Assembly: GCF_041734735.1 (NCBI RefSeq)
Contig: NC_134887.1
Location: 34,662,244 to 34,726,243, forward strand
DNA length: 64,000 nt
Origin: Babylonia areolata
Taxonomy: Eukaryota; Mollusca; Gastropoda; Neogastropoda; Buccinidae
Direction: 5' to 3'
Part shown: positions 44,601 to 54,961 of the stretch, piece after piece
How positions within the stretch are numbered: the first letter of the stretch is position 1
Layout: each line of letters begins with the position of its first letter
Program-made: the position numbers and the translations under genes
Notes under the pieces: generated by a model
The model's database searches: none
Told to the model about the DNA's origin: nothing
What the model saw: only the letters and a program-made list of their open reading frames with translations

Positions 44601-46665
44601 CTACAAGGCTAGCACTCCACTGTTGAACACTACAGTTGGCAGCATGATATCTTCCATTATGTAGTAATTTTGATTTTTGTTTTGCTGTTTTAACTGTGGG
44701 CAAACTGTTGATGATTGCACAGGTGCTGGCATTCCAATACAAGGCACTGGCTGACCACCACATCTTCCTGGAGGGGACTCTGCTGAAGCCCAACATGGTG
44801 ACGTCCGGGCAGTCCTGCAAGACAAAGTACACGCATGAGCAGATTGCCATTGCCACAGTCACCGCTCTCTCCCGCTCTGTCCCTCCTGCTGTTCCTGGTG
44901 AGCTTTTTTTTTTTCTTTTCTTTTTTTTTTTTTTTGCCCCCCTACTTTTGTTTTTTCCTGGTGCTCCAGAATTTGGGATATTTTGTTTTCTGTATTAGGT
45001 CTGGGACTACTTGACAAGGCTATACACTTGTGATACATACAACTCCATCACATTGCTATTGCTGTCATTCATCACTTCCTGTCTTTTGACGCAACTAAAC
45101 TCTCATTTGTGTATTTGTCTTCTCAAAACTGGATTATTGTAACTCTCTGCTTGCTGGTTCTCCGCGGTGTATTATTCATAAACTGCAGAAAGTCCAAAAC
45201 CCAGCTGCCCGTCTTGTACTGAAATGCCCTGTAGTAGGTATTACCTTCAGTGATCTGATTCTGATTCTGATTCCTTGGCAGGTATCACCTTCAATAAAGT
45301 TATTCTGATTCCGATTTCATGAGTTATCACGTTCAATAAAGTTATTGTGATTGTTATTCCGTGGCAGGTATCACCTTCAATAAAGTTGTTCTGATTCCAA
45401 TTTCATGACAGTTATCGCGTTCAATAAAGTTATTCTAATTGTTATTCCGTGGCAGGTATCACCTTCAATAAATTTATTCTAGTTCTAATTCTGTGGTATC
45501 ACCTTCAATCAAGTTATTCTGATTCTGTGGCAGGTATCACCAGTAAATTTATTCTGGTTCTAATTCCTTGGCAGGTATTACCTTCAATCATGTTATTCTG
45601 ATTCTGTGGCAGGTGTTACCTTCAGTCCAGTTATTCTGATTCTGTGGCAGATATCACTGTCAATAGATTTATTCTGGCTCTAATTCCATGGCAGGTATCA
45701 CCTTCATTGAAGTAAATCCGATTTTTAATTCTGTGGCAGGTATAACCTATGATAAAAATGATTCTAATTCTGTGGCAGGTATATCACATTCAATAAATTT
45801 ATTCCGATTCCATGCAGGACTCCCCTTCAGTAAAGTTATTCTCATTCTGATTATGATTCCGACTCCTGTGCAGTTGTCACCTTCAGTGAAGGTTATTCTG
45901 ATTCCCATTGTGTGATTCGGTGCGCGCAGGAATCACCTTCCTGTCTGGCGGTCAGTCTGAGGAGGACGCCACAGTGAACCTGGACGCCATCAACAAGTAC
46001 AAGGGCAAGAACCCCTGGGCTGTCACCTTCTCCTACGGCCGCGCTCTGCAGGCCTCAGTGCTGGCTGCCTGGAAGGGCAAGAAGGAGAATGTGCCGGCTG
46101 CCCAGGCGGAGCTGATGAAACGTGCCAAGGTGATTCTTTGTATTTTGTTTGTTTCCCTTTGTGAAGGAGCGAGTCTAGGACTAGTTAAGTGGGGGAAGGG
46201 GGATAAGAAATGGAAATGTGTTACAGTGTATAAATGTTTGGTGTTCCACGTGCAGTTGCTATCTTTCATTTGATTATATTTTGATTTATTTACTTAGTTT
46301 ATTTTGATTATTTATTTGTTCCTTTGAAGAAAAAAAAAAGTATCACACAAAACCAGGGTAGTCTCTCAAAACCTTGACCAGTACATTGGCTGTATGTACA
46401 GGTCAGGCATCTGCTGCTTTTTTTTTTTTTTTAATTCACAATTAAACAGACATGGTGTGGTGCACATGAAACAATCTGCATTTTGATACCTCATCGAAAC
46501 TGAAACTCAACAAGAAACTGAACAGACTGTGTAGCAGCCCATAATGTGTTGTGTTTGTGTGTGTGTGTGCAGGCAAACAGTGAGGCGAGTGTAGGCAAGT
46601 ACGCTGGTGGAGTGCAAGGAGCAGCTGGGGGCCAGTCCCTCTTTGTGGCTGGTCACGCTTATTAA
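35149..46665 (+). CDS. ALDO: Class I fructose-bisphosphate aldolase, complete, seven coding exons
   Basis: Coding exons: 35149-35260, 36592-36858, 40653-40813, 41954-42037, 44723-44897, 45930-46129, 46573-46665; 1092 bp, 363 residues plus stop. All introns are GT-AG and all phases agree. The enzyme splits fructose-1,6-bisphosphate into glyceraldehyde-3-phosphate and dihydroxyacetone phosphate in cytosolic glycolysis. Counting the Met as 1, Asp34 (LAADESVG), Lys108 (GIKVDKG), Lys147 and Arg149 (AKWRC), Glu188 (VEPEV), the Schiff-base Lys230 (GTLLKPNM) and the C-terminal Tyr363 (AGHAY) are all present, so it looks active. Length equals the animal standard. The start [12 protein letters not shown] lies 5 bp after an acceptor at 35143, so an upstream noncoding exon is expected. 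The introns are packed with mobile DNA. Intron 5 ends in a tandem array that repeats its own splice junction. Confidence 0.97.
35438..36250 (-). mobile_element. Pogo-like DNA transposon, internally deleted (aldolase intron 1)
   Basis: Terminal inverted repeats of about 28 bp: TACCGTAAAGTTCGGTCTAT at the left and, reversed, TACCGTAAAGTTTGGTCTAT at the right (35438 and 36250). Minus-strand coding remnants between 35962 and 35728 join an N-terminal piece [20 protein letters not shown] (a helix-turn-helix opening of pogo/CENP-B-like transposases) to an acidic C-terminal piece ([20 protein letters not shown], stop at 35728). The whole DDE core is missing, and the two pieces are in different frames. 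Confidence 0.8.
36912..37395 (+). mobile_element. SINE-A, full-length copy (aldolase intron 2)
   Basis: It runs from a tRNA-like head (GGTGAATTGGTTAGAGCACT, B-box-like GAGTTTGATCCCC) through the TTTTTCCGATCTTCCAGGTC block to the tail AAGCACTTAAACTTGGTATC and AGGCACTATAAAAGTA. It is the only copy in the window with both ends in one piece, about 485 bp. Confidence 0.85.
38040..38310 (+). mobile_element. SINE-B, truncated copy
   Basis: It has a tRNA-like head (GGATCCAGGTTCAAATGCTG near 38097), the GTCTAGTCATTCAGACGAGATGA region near 38161 and AAAGAACCCATGG. It then runs into an AT repeat before the 3' block. Confidence 0.65.
38338..39976 (-). mobile_element. Mariner-type DNA transposon, decayed (aldolase intron 2)
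   Basis: Long terminal inverted repeats of about 130 bp: the left begins TCCGGTGTCCC...AAAGTGAACCGCTTTTTGAC and the right, reversed, TCGGGTGTCCCCCAAAAAAG, with TA on both sides. Minus-strand transposase remnants: an N-terminal helix-turn-helix part near 39310-39600 ([39 protein letters not shown]) and a C-terminal catalytic part near 38546-38914 ([14 protein letters not shown], then [16 protein letters not shown]). Counting from the second Asp (QQD) to the third (NPMD) gives 37 residues between, a DD37D spacing as in the maT group. The middle with the first catalytic Asp is not openly readable, so the copy is inactive. Confidence 0.88.
40045..40145 (+). mobile_element. SINE-C fragment
   Basis: Matches 61620-61730: GTTATGTTGCTGGTCAGGGG, the GCGTATATGGATTT block and GATGCCTTCTTAAG. 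Confidence 0.7.
40165..40612 (+). mobile_element. SINE-B copy just upstream of aldolase exon 3
   Basis: A plus-strand SINE-B whose 3' block (GAGAGCAGCCCAAATTACAC, AAATCTGTTGTGAC) ends about 40 bp before aldolase exon 3 at 40653. A C-rich expansion is at 40243-40290. Confidence 0.8.
41300..41430 (-). mobile_element. Repeat family R1 fragment
   Basis: The reverse complement matches the 5' third of R1 copy 2 (the GTGGTAAACTTTAAC and TTTTGTCAGTTGACACC stretch). Confidence 0.65.
42230..42830 (+). repeat. Probable low-copy dispersed repeat in aldolase intron 4
   Basis: It shares the phrase CAACAGCAGAGGAGGTAACTGCTGTCC-like with 58252-58350 (only the GAACAGCAGAGGAGG core is shared exactly). A 142-codon frame at 42379-42807 has no recognisable domain and no splice support and is not called a gene. 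Confidence 0.4.
43380..44110 (+). mobile_element. DIRS-type (tyrosine recombinase) retrotransposon fossil, 3' part
   Basis: The stretch encodes the end of a DIRS-type recombinase (about 43445-43740) followed by a terminal region with short inverted repeats (about 43785-44110, GTGGGTCA.GGTTAAG type). A related terminal stretch occurs at 60090-60250. It is a broken remnant in aldolase intron 4. Family assignment rests on the style of the recombinase C terminus. Confidence 0.6.
44148..44625 (-). mobile_element. SINE-B copy with internal extra sequence
   Basis: The SINE-B 3' block is at 44150-44340 and its head and B box at 44405-44625. Between them about 60 bp (44340-44403) do not belong to the SINE and end in a small repeat of the flanking TTTAGA/AAATTTCC phrase. 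It lies about 100 bp upstream of aldolase exon 5. Confidence 0.75.
45098..45230 (+). mobile_element. CR1/L2-like LINE fragment, RT C-terminal region (aldolase intron 5)
   Basis: One plus-strand frame reads [44 protein letters not shown]: the standard thumb-region signature LDYCNSLL ... LQKVQNxAARLV of CR1/L2 LINEs. Only about 130 bp remain. Confidence 0.85.
45235..45905 (+). repeat. Degenerate about 40-90-bp tandem array ending at aldolase exon 6
   Basis: At least nine units of the form GGCAGGTATCACCTTCAATA plus a TTATTCTGATTC-type spacer. The unit start (GCAGG(T/A)ATCACCTTC) nearly matches the junction of intron 5 and exon 6 (GCAGGAATCACCTTC at 45927-45941), which directly follows the array. 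Confidence 0.85.
46360..46435 (+). mobile_element. SINE-C fragment in aldolase intron 6
   Basis: Contains CAGGTCAGGCATCTGCTGC before a T-run, which matches the SINE-C core. Confidence 0.5.
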
Positions 46666-47795
46666 ACCAACCTCCCACACTTCAAGCCAGTGTGTGGGGG
46701 GCACCAACAACTTCTGCCTCTGTGTTTTGAACTTCCTGCAAGAACCGTTGTGTGATATCTTCAGCGGAGTTTATTTCTTATTTTATTTTATTTATCTATT
46801 TTTTTTAAATGTAGTCTTCTCTGGCAGATTTAGTGTTCTTCCAACAAGATAATGGAAACACAAAGTAGAAGAGCACACAACCAGCTGAGATTTTGTGTGT
46901 GTGTGTGCATTAGTTTGAACTCGCAATGTGTAGTCACTACAGCTTCTGAACAAAAATGCAATCTCTCTCTCTCGATTCAGTGAGACTGTCGCTGTTATTT
47001 TTGACTGATATATTTTTTTCCCTTATATTTTAATTTCTTGTCTTTGCATTTACAATTCTATCTTGCGATTTAGCTGGTCTCTGTCATTTCTTCTTTTTTT
47101 TTCTTCCCCCACCCCGTCTTTGCATCATCGTATCATCTGTTCTTGACATGTCCGTGTTAGAGTATAGGGAAGCGGTCTCAGTGAGGTGTTGACAGTGATT
47201 TATCTTGTTTTCTTTTCATTTGTACATTTAAATGTATCGATACAACTAGTTCTTGTACATAGGCATAGATTAAGGAAAGGTCTTTTTAAAAAAAATTAAC
47301 CTTGATTCAGTCATTTATTTTTTTGTTAAAAAAATAATGTGATTCTGTTGGGCGGCTTTTATACCAGTGGCTAATCAGTTTTACTCTTGAATCTCAAGTT
47401 GTGGAATTTTTTTTTTTTCAACCACATTTTCCTCACAGTTTTATTAGAATTTTACTTGTTGAATTAGTTTACTATATACCATCCCCCGACCCAACCACAT
47501 TTTATTCTATTTTCTTTTTCTTTTTGTTTTATTTGTGATTTTGGCTTCAGACCCAAAGTAATAACAATTGCAGTGTTTTCTCAGTCGGTGCTGGAGCACA
47601 ACAGAGCACAAGTCTGTTTCGGATGTTTTTACATGAACTGATGGATTATGTGATAAAGCTCTGTTGGCGATGATTACAGTCGGGAAATATGTATGTTTGC
47701 TGTTGTCTTTGTTGTAGAATTCCCCAGTTTTTTTGTTTTGTCTCTCCCCAGGGTCTCTGGGTCGTGAACAAAATAAAAACTGAAAAACAACAGTT
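46666..47795 (+). other. Aldolase 3'UTR with probable poly(A) site
   Basis: The AATAAA at 47772-47777 is followed within 20 bp by a GT-rich element (GTTGTGTGTGCTTG), a good cleavage context. The stretch between is AT-rich with no other gene. The cleavage site is predicted near 47790-47800. Confidence 0.6.
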
Positions 47796-47909
47796 GTGTG
47801 TGCTTGTTTTTGTGGGGCGAGGATGTGTTTGTGTGTTGGCGTTGACATATTATCAACAGGCAGTGTCTTCAATCACACCCTTTTCCCCTGTATTTGAGCA
47901 AAATGCTTC

Positions 47910-47929
<20 letters not shown>

Positions 47930-47945
<16 letters not shown>

Positions 47946-48735
47946 AACAAGAGAGGCAAGGCCTTCAAGACATGTTTTAGATATGCCTTTAAATCCTGCA
48001 AAGGAATAATGAAAGAAAAAACATGTAGCAAATCAGAACACCTGGTATGGAGACACTGATGTAATTTTGACCTTTGACTTCTGAACTTATAAAGCACTGA
48101 TGATCTGGCCAAAACAAATCACTACATCATGTACCATGCTGAATGAAAATATGAAAAAACCAAAGTTGTAACATGCTATTACATTTTCACAGTAGACCAT
48201 ATTGTGACCTTTGACATTTTCACAGGTGGTTTTCACTATACCAATCATTGTACCAATTCAGCTGAATATAATGTAGACCTCTTGCATGCAGAAATGTTTC
48301 CTATCAATATCATATGCCACGTTGTGACCAGACCTCAGCCTGTTACCTCTACCTGAATTTCTGTTGGGATCATGCTGTACCCATAACCAGTCAAAAGGCC
48401 AAGTTTGATTAAAATTTAATGTAAGCTATGGTCTTTTTCGAGCTATAACTAATTTTGGCAAATAAACTTGACCTTTGACCTCTCACCCTGCTTACATAAT
48501 TATCATCAAAAAGGGGATGACTTTAAAGGTCTTATTCACGCCTACCATACTGCTGATTGGTTCCTATGCCACATGCAGTAGCCAAGAAAATGCCAATGTT
48601 AAAGTTAACACACGAACACACGCACATACACACACAGCCAACCGAAGTTACCACACAAACCCACGCTCATACACACACAGCCAACCGAAACACCGTATAT
48701 TTCATACTCACTTTACACAAGCGAGTCAAAAAAGA
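47930..48735 (-). mobile_element. Repeat family R1-related element, reverse orientation
   Basis: The left edge is the reversed R1 end (AGAGGCAAGGCCTTCAAGAC after a poly-A of about 28). The right edge reverses to CGCTTGTGTAAAGTGAGTAT, like the R1 start. The interior contains several TGACCTTTGAC phrases and the reversed TAACTTTAACATTGGCATTT block, but otherwise differs from copies 1 and 2, so it is a subfamily. Confidence 0.7.
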
Positions 48736-49264
48736 AGGAATACATACCACTTCTTCCTACACATTAGAAAAGCTTGCATTAGCTCTTCTGTACAAAGGAG
48801 ACACAGGTTTCATTACATGAAAACTGATGAGTGAAACACTGTCAAAATAACTGAGCTGCAGCAAAATACTGTAGTCGTTGTGGTGATCTCTGGGCAGTTA
48901 CTTGTTTCAGCCAGCTTGGAAAATCTGTGACATACACACCCACTTACACACACACACACACACACACGTAATAATCCACTGCACATCACCACATGAAGTC
49001 TTTATTGAAGGAGTACATGCATACAACAGCGTATCTGCAAGAAACAGATCCAACACTTTACTATTTAATATTTTCTTTCCTCAAGATGATACCCACAATA
49101 GTCCAGAAAAGCAATTTACAGCTAACGTCCCCTGAGGTACTTTACAATATACAATTTTTTTTGCCAAATAGAAAAAACCTGGGACATTCAATACTGCTGA
49201 ACAGAAAGGAAGTTTTTCTTCCTCTATGCAAGAAAAAATGTATTTAAATCTTCCAGTCACATAT
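48736..49264. other. Non-coding stretch
   Basis: It contains CA repeats at 48943-48967 and AT-rich DNA. No gene seen. Confidence 0.5.
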
Positions 49265-49668
49265 TTGTATTTGTATTTTTTTTTTTATCATAACAGATTT
49301 CTCTGTGTGAAATTTGGGCTGCTCTCCCCAGGGAGAGCGTGTCGCTACACTACAACGCCACCCATTTTTTTGTATTTTTTCCTGCGTGCAGTTTCATTTG
49401 TTTTTCCTATCGAAGTGGATTTTTCTACAGAATTTTGCCAGGAACAACCCTTTTGTTGCCGTGGGTTCTTTTACGTGCGCTAAGTGCATGCTGCACATGG
49501 GACCTGGGTTTATCGTCTTATCCAAATGACTAGTGTCCAGGCCAGCACTCACGGTCTAGTGGAGGGGGTGAAAATATCAGCGGCTGAGCTGTGTTTGAAC
49601 CAGCGCGCTCAGATTCTCTCGCTTCCTAGGCGGACACGTTACCTCTAGGCCATCACTCTACTATCAGT
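49265..49668 (-). mobile_element. SINE-B copy
   Basis: A complete minus-strand SINE-B: the 3' block at 49295-49345, body at 49410-49560, and head with GAACCAGCGCGCTCAGATTC at 49597-49665. Confidence 0.85.
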
Positions 49669-51240
49669 ACAATATTGTCCCCACTTCTTTTTCATTTTAT
49701 TATTGTCAACTCAGTTACTTGCATACTAGACAACTGATCAAATCAGATTACATGCATGTAACACAAAACTGCAAAGGCAGATCAAATCTGTTTCATGTCA
49801 TTACAATAATAATGATTATAATAATAACATGAACCATTTAAGAATCCTATCTTGCTACACCCATACCTTAAAATGAGATTGCACTATGAAAAGTGTTTAA
49901 AAGTGACACCGAATGGATAGCAAATTAAGGCAAGCAAAACAAGCACTTTTTTAATCTTTAAAATCCTGTTCAGTGCCATCATTCCCATCAATTCATCTGC
50001 AGAAATAGCATATTACAATGGCATGCAGTATAATACAGTGGGGGACAAAGAATCTTTTACTTATCTTTTTTATTTTTTTGTCCCAAGGACAAGTAAATTG
50101 TCTGGGGAATTTCTAGGCCTGACCTTCACAGCCAGCACAGGCACTAAACATTGTTCTGCTCATCAGAAGGGGGCCACCTCAACTTTTATTTACTGATCAA
50201 ACACTGTGTTAGGAGTCTAAATTTCAGATTCAAATGATCACTGCCTTCATCGCAGACATGAACAGATCTAGAGTTCAAACACAAGAGAAATGAGAAACAC
50301 AGTTAAAAGCAATATACTAAGATAGTTGCCATCAAAATAACAGTTGATAAAACACCCAGTATGACTTCCCCTCATTTTGGGTTAAAACCTGTGCATGGGG
50401 TAAAATATCCCCAACTTAGAGAGAGAGAGAGAGAGAGAGAGAAAAGAAAAAAAAAGAAAAAAAAAAGAAAGAAAATTATCATAAACTAATGATAATTCAG
50501 TTTGCTTGATGCTAATGCCAGAATTAAAACAACTTTGAAAGACCAGCAAGTATGTAAAATCCCTCTATATATTTTACATAACACAGATATTTTGACGTAT
50601 ATCTTCAGTTATGGATTTGGCTATGTACATGTATCACTTCAGATCAACATCGATACAGAATACATTCATAAATATCACCAAAAAATATTATGATGAATGG
50701 ATTAAAGCTTTTTTTTTTCCAAAATAGTGAACACAACCAAATACGTTTCACACAAAACGTGCAGATTAACACAGAAAAAGTTGACATAGTCACAAAATAT
50801 TCTTATATATTTTCGTCTAAGGTGGCGAGACACTAAAGAAAAAACAGGCAAAAAAACTATGACCACTGTTTAAAGGTTTTTAAAAAGTTTCCATTGAGCT
50901 GTAACTGAGTTATTCATGGTAAAGCTGAGATCCAATTACTGATTATATATGACATTCATACATTATGAATTCATGATTATGCACTTTTCATAAATTTATG
51001 ACAACAAAATAATGAACATGAAAAATGTTTTCGCCAACTAATGACTTTTGCACATGAAGTAAACATCTTTGTTTTCTTCTTTGGGACAAGAAGAAGTACA
51101 CATATTATAGTTTACACAGTCTAAGAAGCATGTAATTTTAGGCACTGAATAAACTTAATTTTACGATTCGGGAAGAAAAATTAATCAAAATGACACTTAA
51201 AGTGTTTCATCTTCGGCAAGACAACAAAGTCCAGCCACTT
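49669..51240. other. AT-rich intergenic DNA
   Basis: It contains (GA)n at 50418-50442 followed by A-rich DNA. No coding stretch, repeat family or inverted repeat was recognised. Confidence 0.5.
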
Positions 51241-51487
51241 TTAACCCCTTGGCTGCTGCTGCTAAGTGTGACAGCACGTACAAGTCAGAATCAGAGGATG
51301 TCTCAGTAGGAATTTTTCCTCTTGCATTTGCTTTTTTTGTGTGTGTGTGTGTGTGATTTAAAAAAAATAATTTTTGTTCTGCAAAATCAATGGCCCAACT
51401 AAAACGCAGAGAAAAAGTTGTAAATGCCTTTAAAACTGATGCCACATTGATATTGTTTCAACCAAGGCTCAGTAGTCAAGGGGTTAA
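51241..51487. mobile_element. TTAA-flanked MITE, family M2
   Basis: A 247-bp unit with terminal inverted repeats TTAACCCCTTGGCTGCTG and, reversed, TTAACCCCTTGACTACTG. TTAA lies at both ends. No coding content. A piggyBac-type non-autonomous element is the best guess. Confidence 0.75.
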
Positions 51488-51704
51488 TCACCATCTTTGC
51501 TTTCAGCAGAAATCAGCTGACTGAACAAACTCAGCAACTACAAGTGATATTAGATTATCAGGACCACTCAAAATGGAAACGGCTGTTGAGGGTTTAAAAA
51601 AAAAAAAGAAAAAAAAAAAAAAAGAAAAGAAAAGAAAAAATATTTATAAGTTGTTTTTTTTCTCATACTGCCAAATTTATGCCAAATGGTAACATGAATG
51701 AAGG

Positions 51705-51751
<47 letters not shown>

Positions 51752-52415
51752 ATTTTGCAAGTCAGTATAGTAAGAAACAATCTGGTGATTTTTTTTTTCT
51801 TTTACATATTAAAAAAACAACAACAGAATATTAAGGAAGAGGAATTTGATGTCCCATCACACTCACTGTTGACTGAAGACAACTAATTTAAGTATTATAA
51901 AAGCAAATAGATTAATGAATAAGAATATTCAGCCACATAACAACACAATGGTTTGTTTTTTATTTATTTAATTTTTTAGTCCATGACACAATAAGTTACT
52001 CATAACTGTTCTGGCTCTTTAAAGACGCAGTTAACCCACTTGGCATTCTTCTGACAGCATTATTCATAGCTGTTCGCCTTAAAAACAAACAATCACTCAA
52101 ACAAACCAAAAATCACAGCAAAATTATGTAGTATGGTCTTGAAAGTAAAAAAAAAACACACCTCATGCAAGCACACTCACAAGTTCTACAAATGCCAACA
52201 GGTTTCAATATTCCCCACTCAAATCATTCTGACATGAACACAGCAAACGGTATACATATACAAAGTCAGCTTCTTGCAAAAAGAAAAAAAACAACAACCC
52301 ACACTTCAAAAGCAGGAAATCAAATAAAACAAAGAAGAGAATAACCACCACAAACCAGACTGGTCATATCACCTGAGTCTAGAGGAAGATCAGTAGGATA
52401 ATCATCACAATTAGC
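51488..52415. repeat. Microsatellite-rich intergenic DNA
   Basis: A-rich run at 51597-51640, (GT)n at about 51709-51750, T-runs. No gene seen. Confidence 0.55.
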
Positions 52416-52454
52416 AAATGCAACTGGTGCATACAACAGTCAGAACAGTTATCA

Positions 52455-52960
52455 ACCAAAACATTACTCACAACCACAGAGCAATAGCAATTGGAAGATT
52501 TCTCACAACCACAGCGGAAGATTTCTCACAACCACAGAGCAATAGCAACCGGAAGATTTCACACAACCACAGAGCAATAGCAATCGGAAGATTTCTCACA
52601 ACCACAAAGCAATAGCAATCGGAAGATTTCTCACAACCACAGCGGAAGATTTCTCACAACCACAGAGCAATAGCAACCGGAAGATTTCACACAACCACAG
52701 AGCAATAGCAATCGGAAGATTTCTCACAACCACAAAGCAATACCAATCGGAAGATTTCTCACAACCACAGCGGAAGATTTCTCACAACCACAGAGCGAAT
52801 ACCAACTGTAAGATTTCTCACAACCACAGCGGAAGATTTCTCACAACCACAGAGCAATAGCAACCGGAAGATTTCTCACAACCACAGAGCGAATACCAAC
52901 TGTAAGATTTCTCACAACCACAGAACATTACTAACCTGAGCATTTATCACAACCACAAAA
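52455..52960 (+). repeat. Minisatellite, 35-bp unit with a short variant
   Basis: The main unit starts CAACCACAGAGCAATAGCAA and continues CGGAAGATTTCTCA (35 bp). A deleted variant, CAACCACAGCGGAAGATTTC, alternates with it. The alternation of long and short forms repeats as a higher-order block (about 52505-52600 and 52625-52720). A frame of 65 codons through it is a by-product of the repeat. Confidence 0.88.
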
Positions 52961-53127
52961 CAATACCTTCAGGAACATTTCTCATAACCACAGTGACCAC
53001 TGCTGAGCATTTCCAATGCCAGCAAGCAGAAATCAAATCAAATGAAATCAAATCAAATCACTGTTGGAAAACAGCTGACCAGTAACATACCACTATACAG
53101 AAGATACCCAAGTTACACTAGCATCAC

Positions 53128-53851
53128 TTAAGGCCAGACACGGTAGTACAAAAACGTATGAAATAAAGTATAAATGAAGTTTATGGCTTTCTGTGACATG
53201 GTATGCAAAGATATTGGACTAAACATGTCTAAAAAGGTCATTTTGTGCAGTTTGTCGTGACAGTCTCCATGGAAACGAATCAAAAATGGCCGACAAACAA
53301 AAAAATTAAAAGCTTAAAACTTCGGTACCTTTATAGATATGTTATTTCTGTTTGTTTTATTTGATTTATTTGTATTTGTTCTTTATTATAGTGCAGTGGT
53401 ATTTTGGAATTTGAATAAATACATTTATTATTATTTTTTTGTTGAAATGTGTATAAATTCCTTGACATAATGTTTTTCAAATGAGTGTATATTCATTCTT
53501 TTACTAGTACTATACAAACCACTGCACTATAATAAAGATGAATACATAAAGAAAAATAGTACCAAGTTTGAACATGCTATCTTTTAAAGTTTTTGAGCAT
53601 TAGCATTTTGAAAAATGGTATTACGAAGACAAAACACAAAACTGAAAAAACAGGAAAAGAAAGAGATGTGCTTGTACTCACAAGAAATCACACATGTTGA
53701 TGCTGTTTGAAGCTTTATTTAAGTGAATATAGTACCCAGGTGAAACGGACTATAAAGATCAGATGTTGAAGAAGCAAATTATGCGAAAAAACGAAAATCA
53801 CAAAAAAATCATGATTTTCGGTCAAAATTTCACTACCGTGTCTGGCCTTAA
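53128..53851. mobile_element. TTAA-flanked MITE, family M3
   Basis: A 724-bp unit with terminal inverted repeats TTAAGGCCAGACACGGTAGT at both ends (right end reversed), perfect for 20 bp. The interior is AT-rich with another internal palindrome: CACTGCACTATAATAAAG-like near 53510-53545 mirrors TTTATTATAGTGCAGTGG-like near 53383-53400. No transposase remains. Confidence 0.85.
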
Positions 53852-54571
53852 CTCTTTCACCACCAAGTTTCTGTGAGAAAAAAAACGCTTCCGAGCGCCA
53901 AACAGTTTATGTCAAAACAGCACAATGCCCTTGTTGTTCACTTCAAATTTGGTCAGGGGGCAAAAGGCTAGTCATTGTTCCATTGGTGGAAAACTGGCTG
54001 CAGCTGACAAGCTCTGTCACCGTGTGAAAAATTGTCTTATCAACATCACCACCCTCCATGTTGACTAAAGTCGCCTATGGCGGTGCACTGTCCAGTCAAC
54101 TACAGTCGCCTATGGCGGTGCACTGTCTAGTCAACTAGTCAACTACAGTCGCCTATGGCGGTGCACTGTCTAGTCAACTAGTCAATTACAGTCGCCTATG
54201 GCGGTGCACTGTCTAGTCAACTACAGTCGCCTATGGCGGTGCACTGTCTAGTCAACAACAGTCGCCTATGGCGGTGCACTGTCTAGTCAACTACAGTCGC
54301 CTATGGCGGTGCACTGTCTAGTCAACTACAGTCGCCTATGGCGGTGCACTGTCTAGTCAACTACAGTCGCCAATGGCGGTGCACTGTCTAGTCAACTACA
54401 GTAGCCTATGGCGGTGCACTGTCTAGTCAACTACAGTCGCCTATGGCGGTGCACTGTCTAGTCAACTACAGTCGCCTATGGCGGTGCACTGTCTAGTCAA
54501 CTACAGTCGCCTATGGCGGTGCACTGTCTAGTCAACTACAGTCACCTACGGCGGTGAAAAGAGATAAACTG
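53848..54571. mobile_element. Possible TTAA-type element M4, sharing its left TTAA with M3
   Basis: The left end TTAACTCTTTCACCACC resembles the reversed right end (TTATCTCTTTTCACCGCC). The right target is not a clean TTAA, so the boundary is uncertain. The right two thirds is a 35-bp minisatellite built from the element's own end. Confidence 0.5.
54062..54560. repeat. Minisatellite, 35-bp unit, about 13 full copies
   Basis: The unit starts GTCGCCTATGGCGGTGCACT and continues GTCTAGTCAACTACA. Thirteen GGCGGTGCACTGT cores plus a terminal variant (CACCTACGGCGGTGAAAAG) are visible. Two early units carry an extra AGTCAACT duplication. Copies are very similar, so the array is young. Confidence 0.92.
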
Positions 54572-54858
54572 GAATGATGTCAAACTGAACTCAAGTTACA
54601 ATTTATAACAACCACCACCACCACCACAACAAACAGACTGGGACTTCAGCAACAATAATATTTTTTCTTCATCACCATCAACATTTCTATCATTATCACA
54701 CTTCTTGTTTTTAAATTTATCACATTATTTTTTATTTTTGTGTGTGTTTTTCTTCTTTAATTTATCACACTGAATACTGTGTGAGTGTAAAAGGAAAAAA
54801 AACAACACCACAACAACAACAAAACCCAGAGCTGTTGTGGGAAAGCAACAATGATAAG

Positions 54859-54911
<53 letters not shown>

Positions 54912-54913
54912 AT

Positions 54914-54961
<48 letters not shown>

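Noticed and set aside
52455-54560. Possible CRISPR-like repeat arrays
   Set aside because: The repeats are head-to-tail minisatellites without unique spacers, in a eukaryotic genome.
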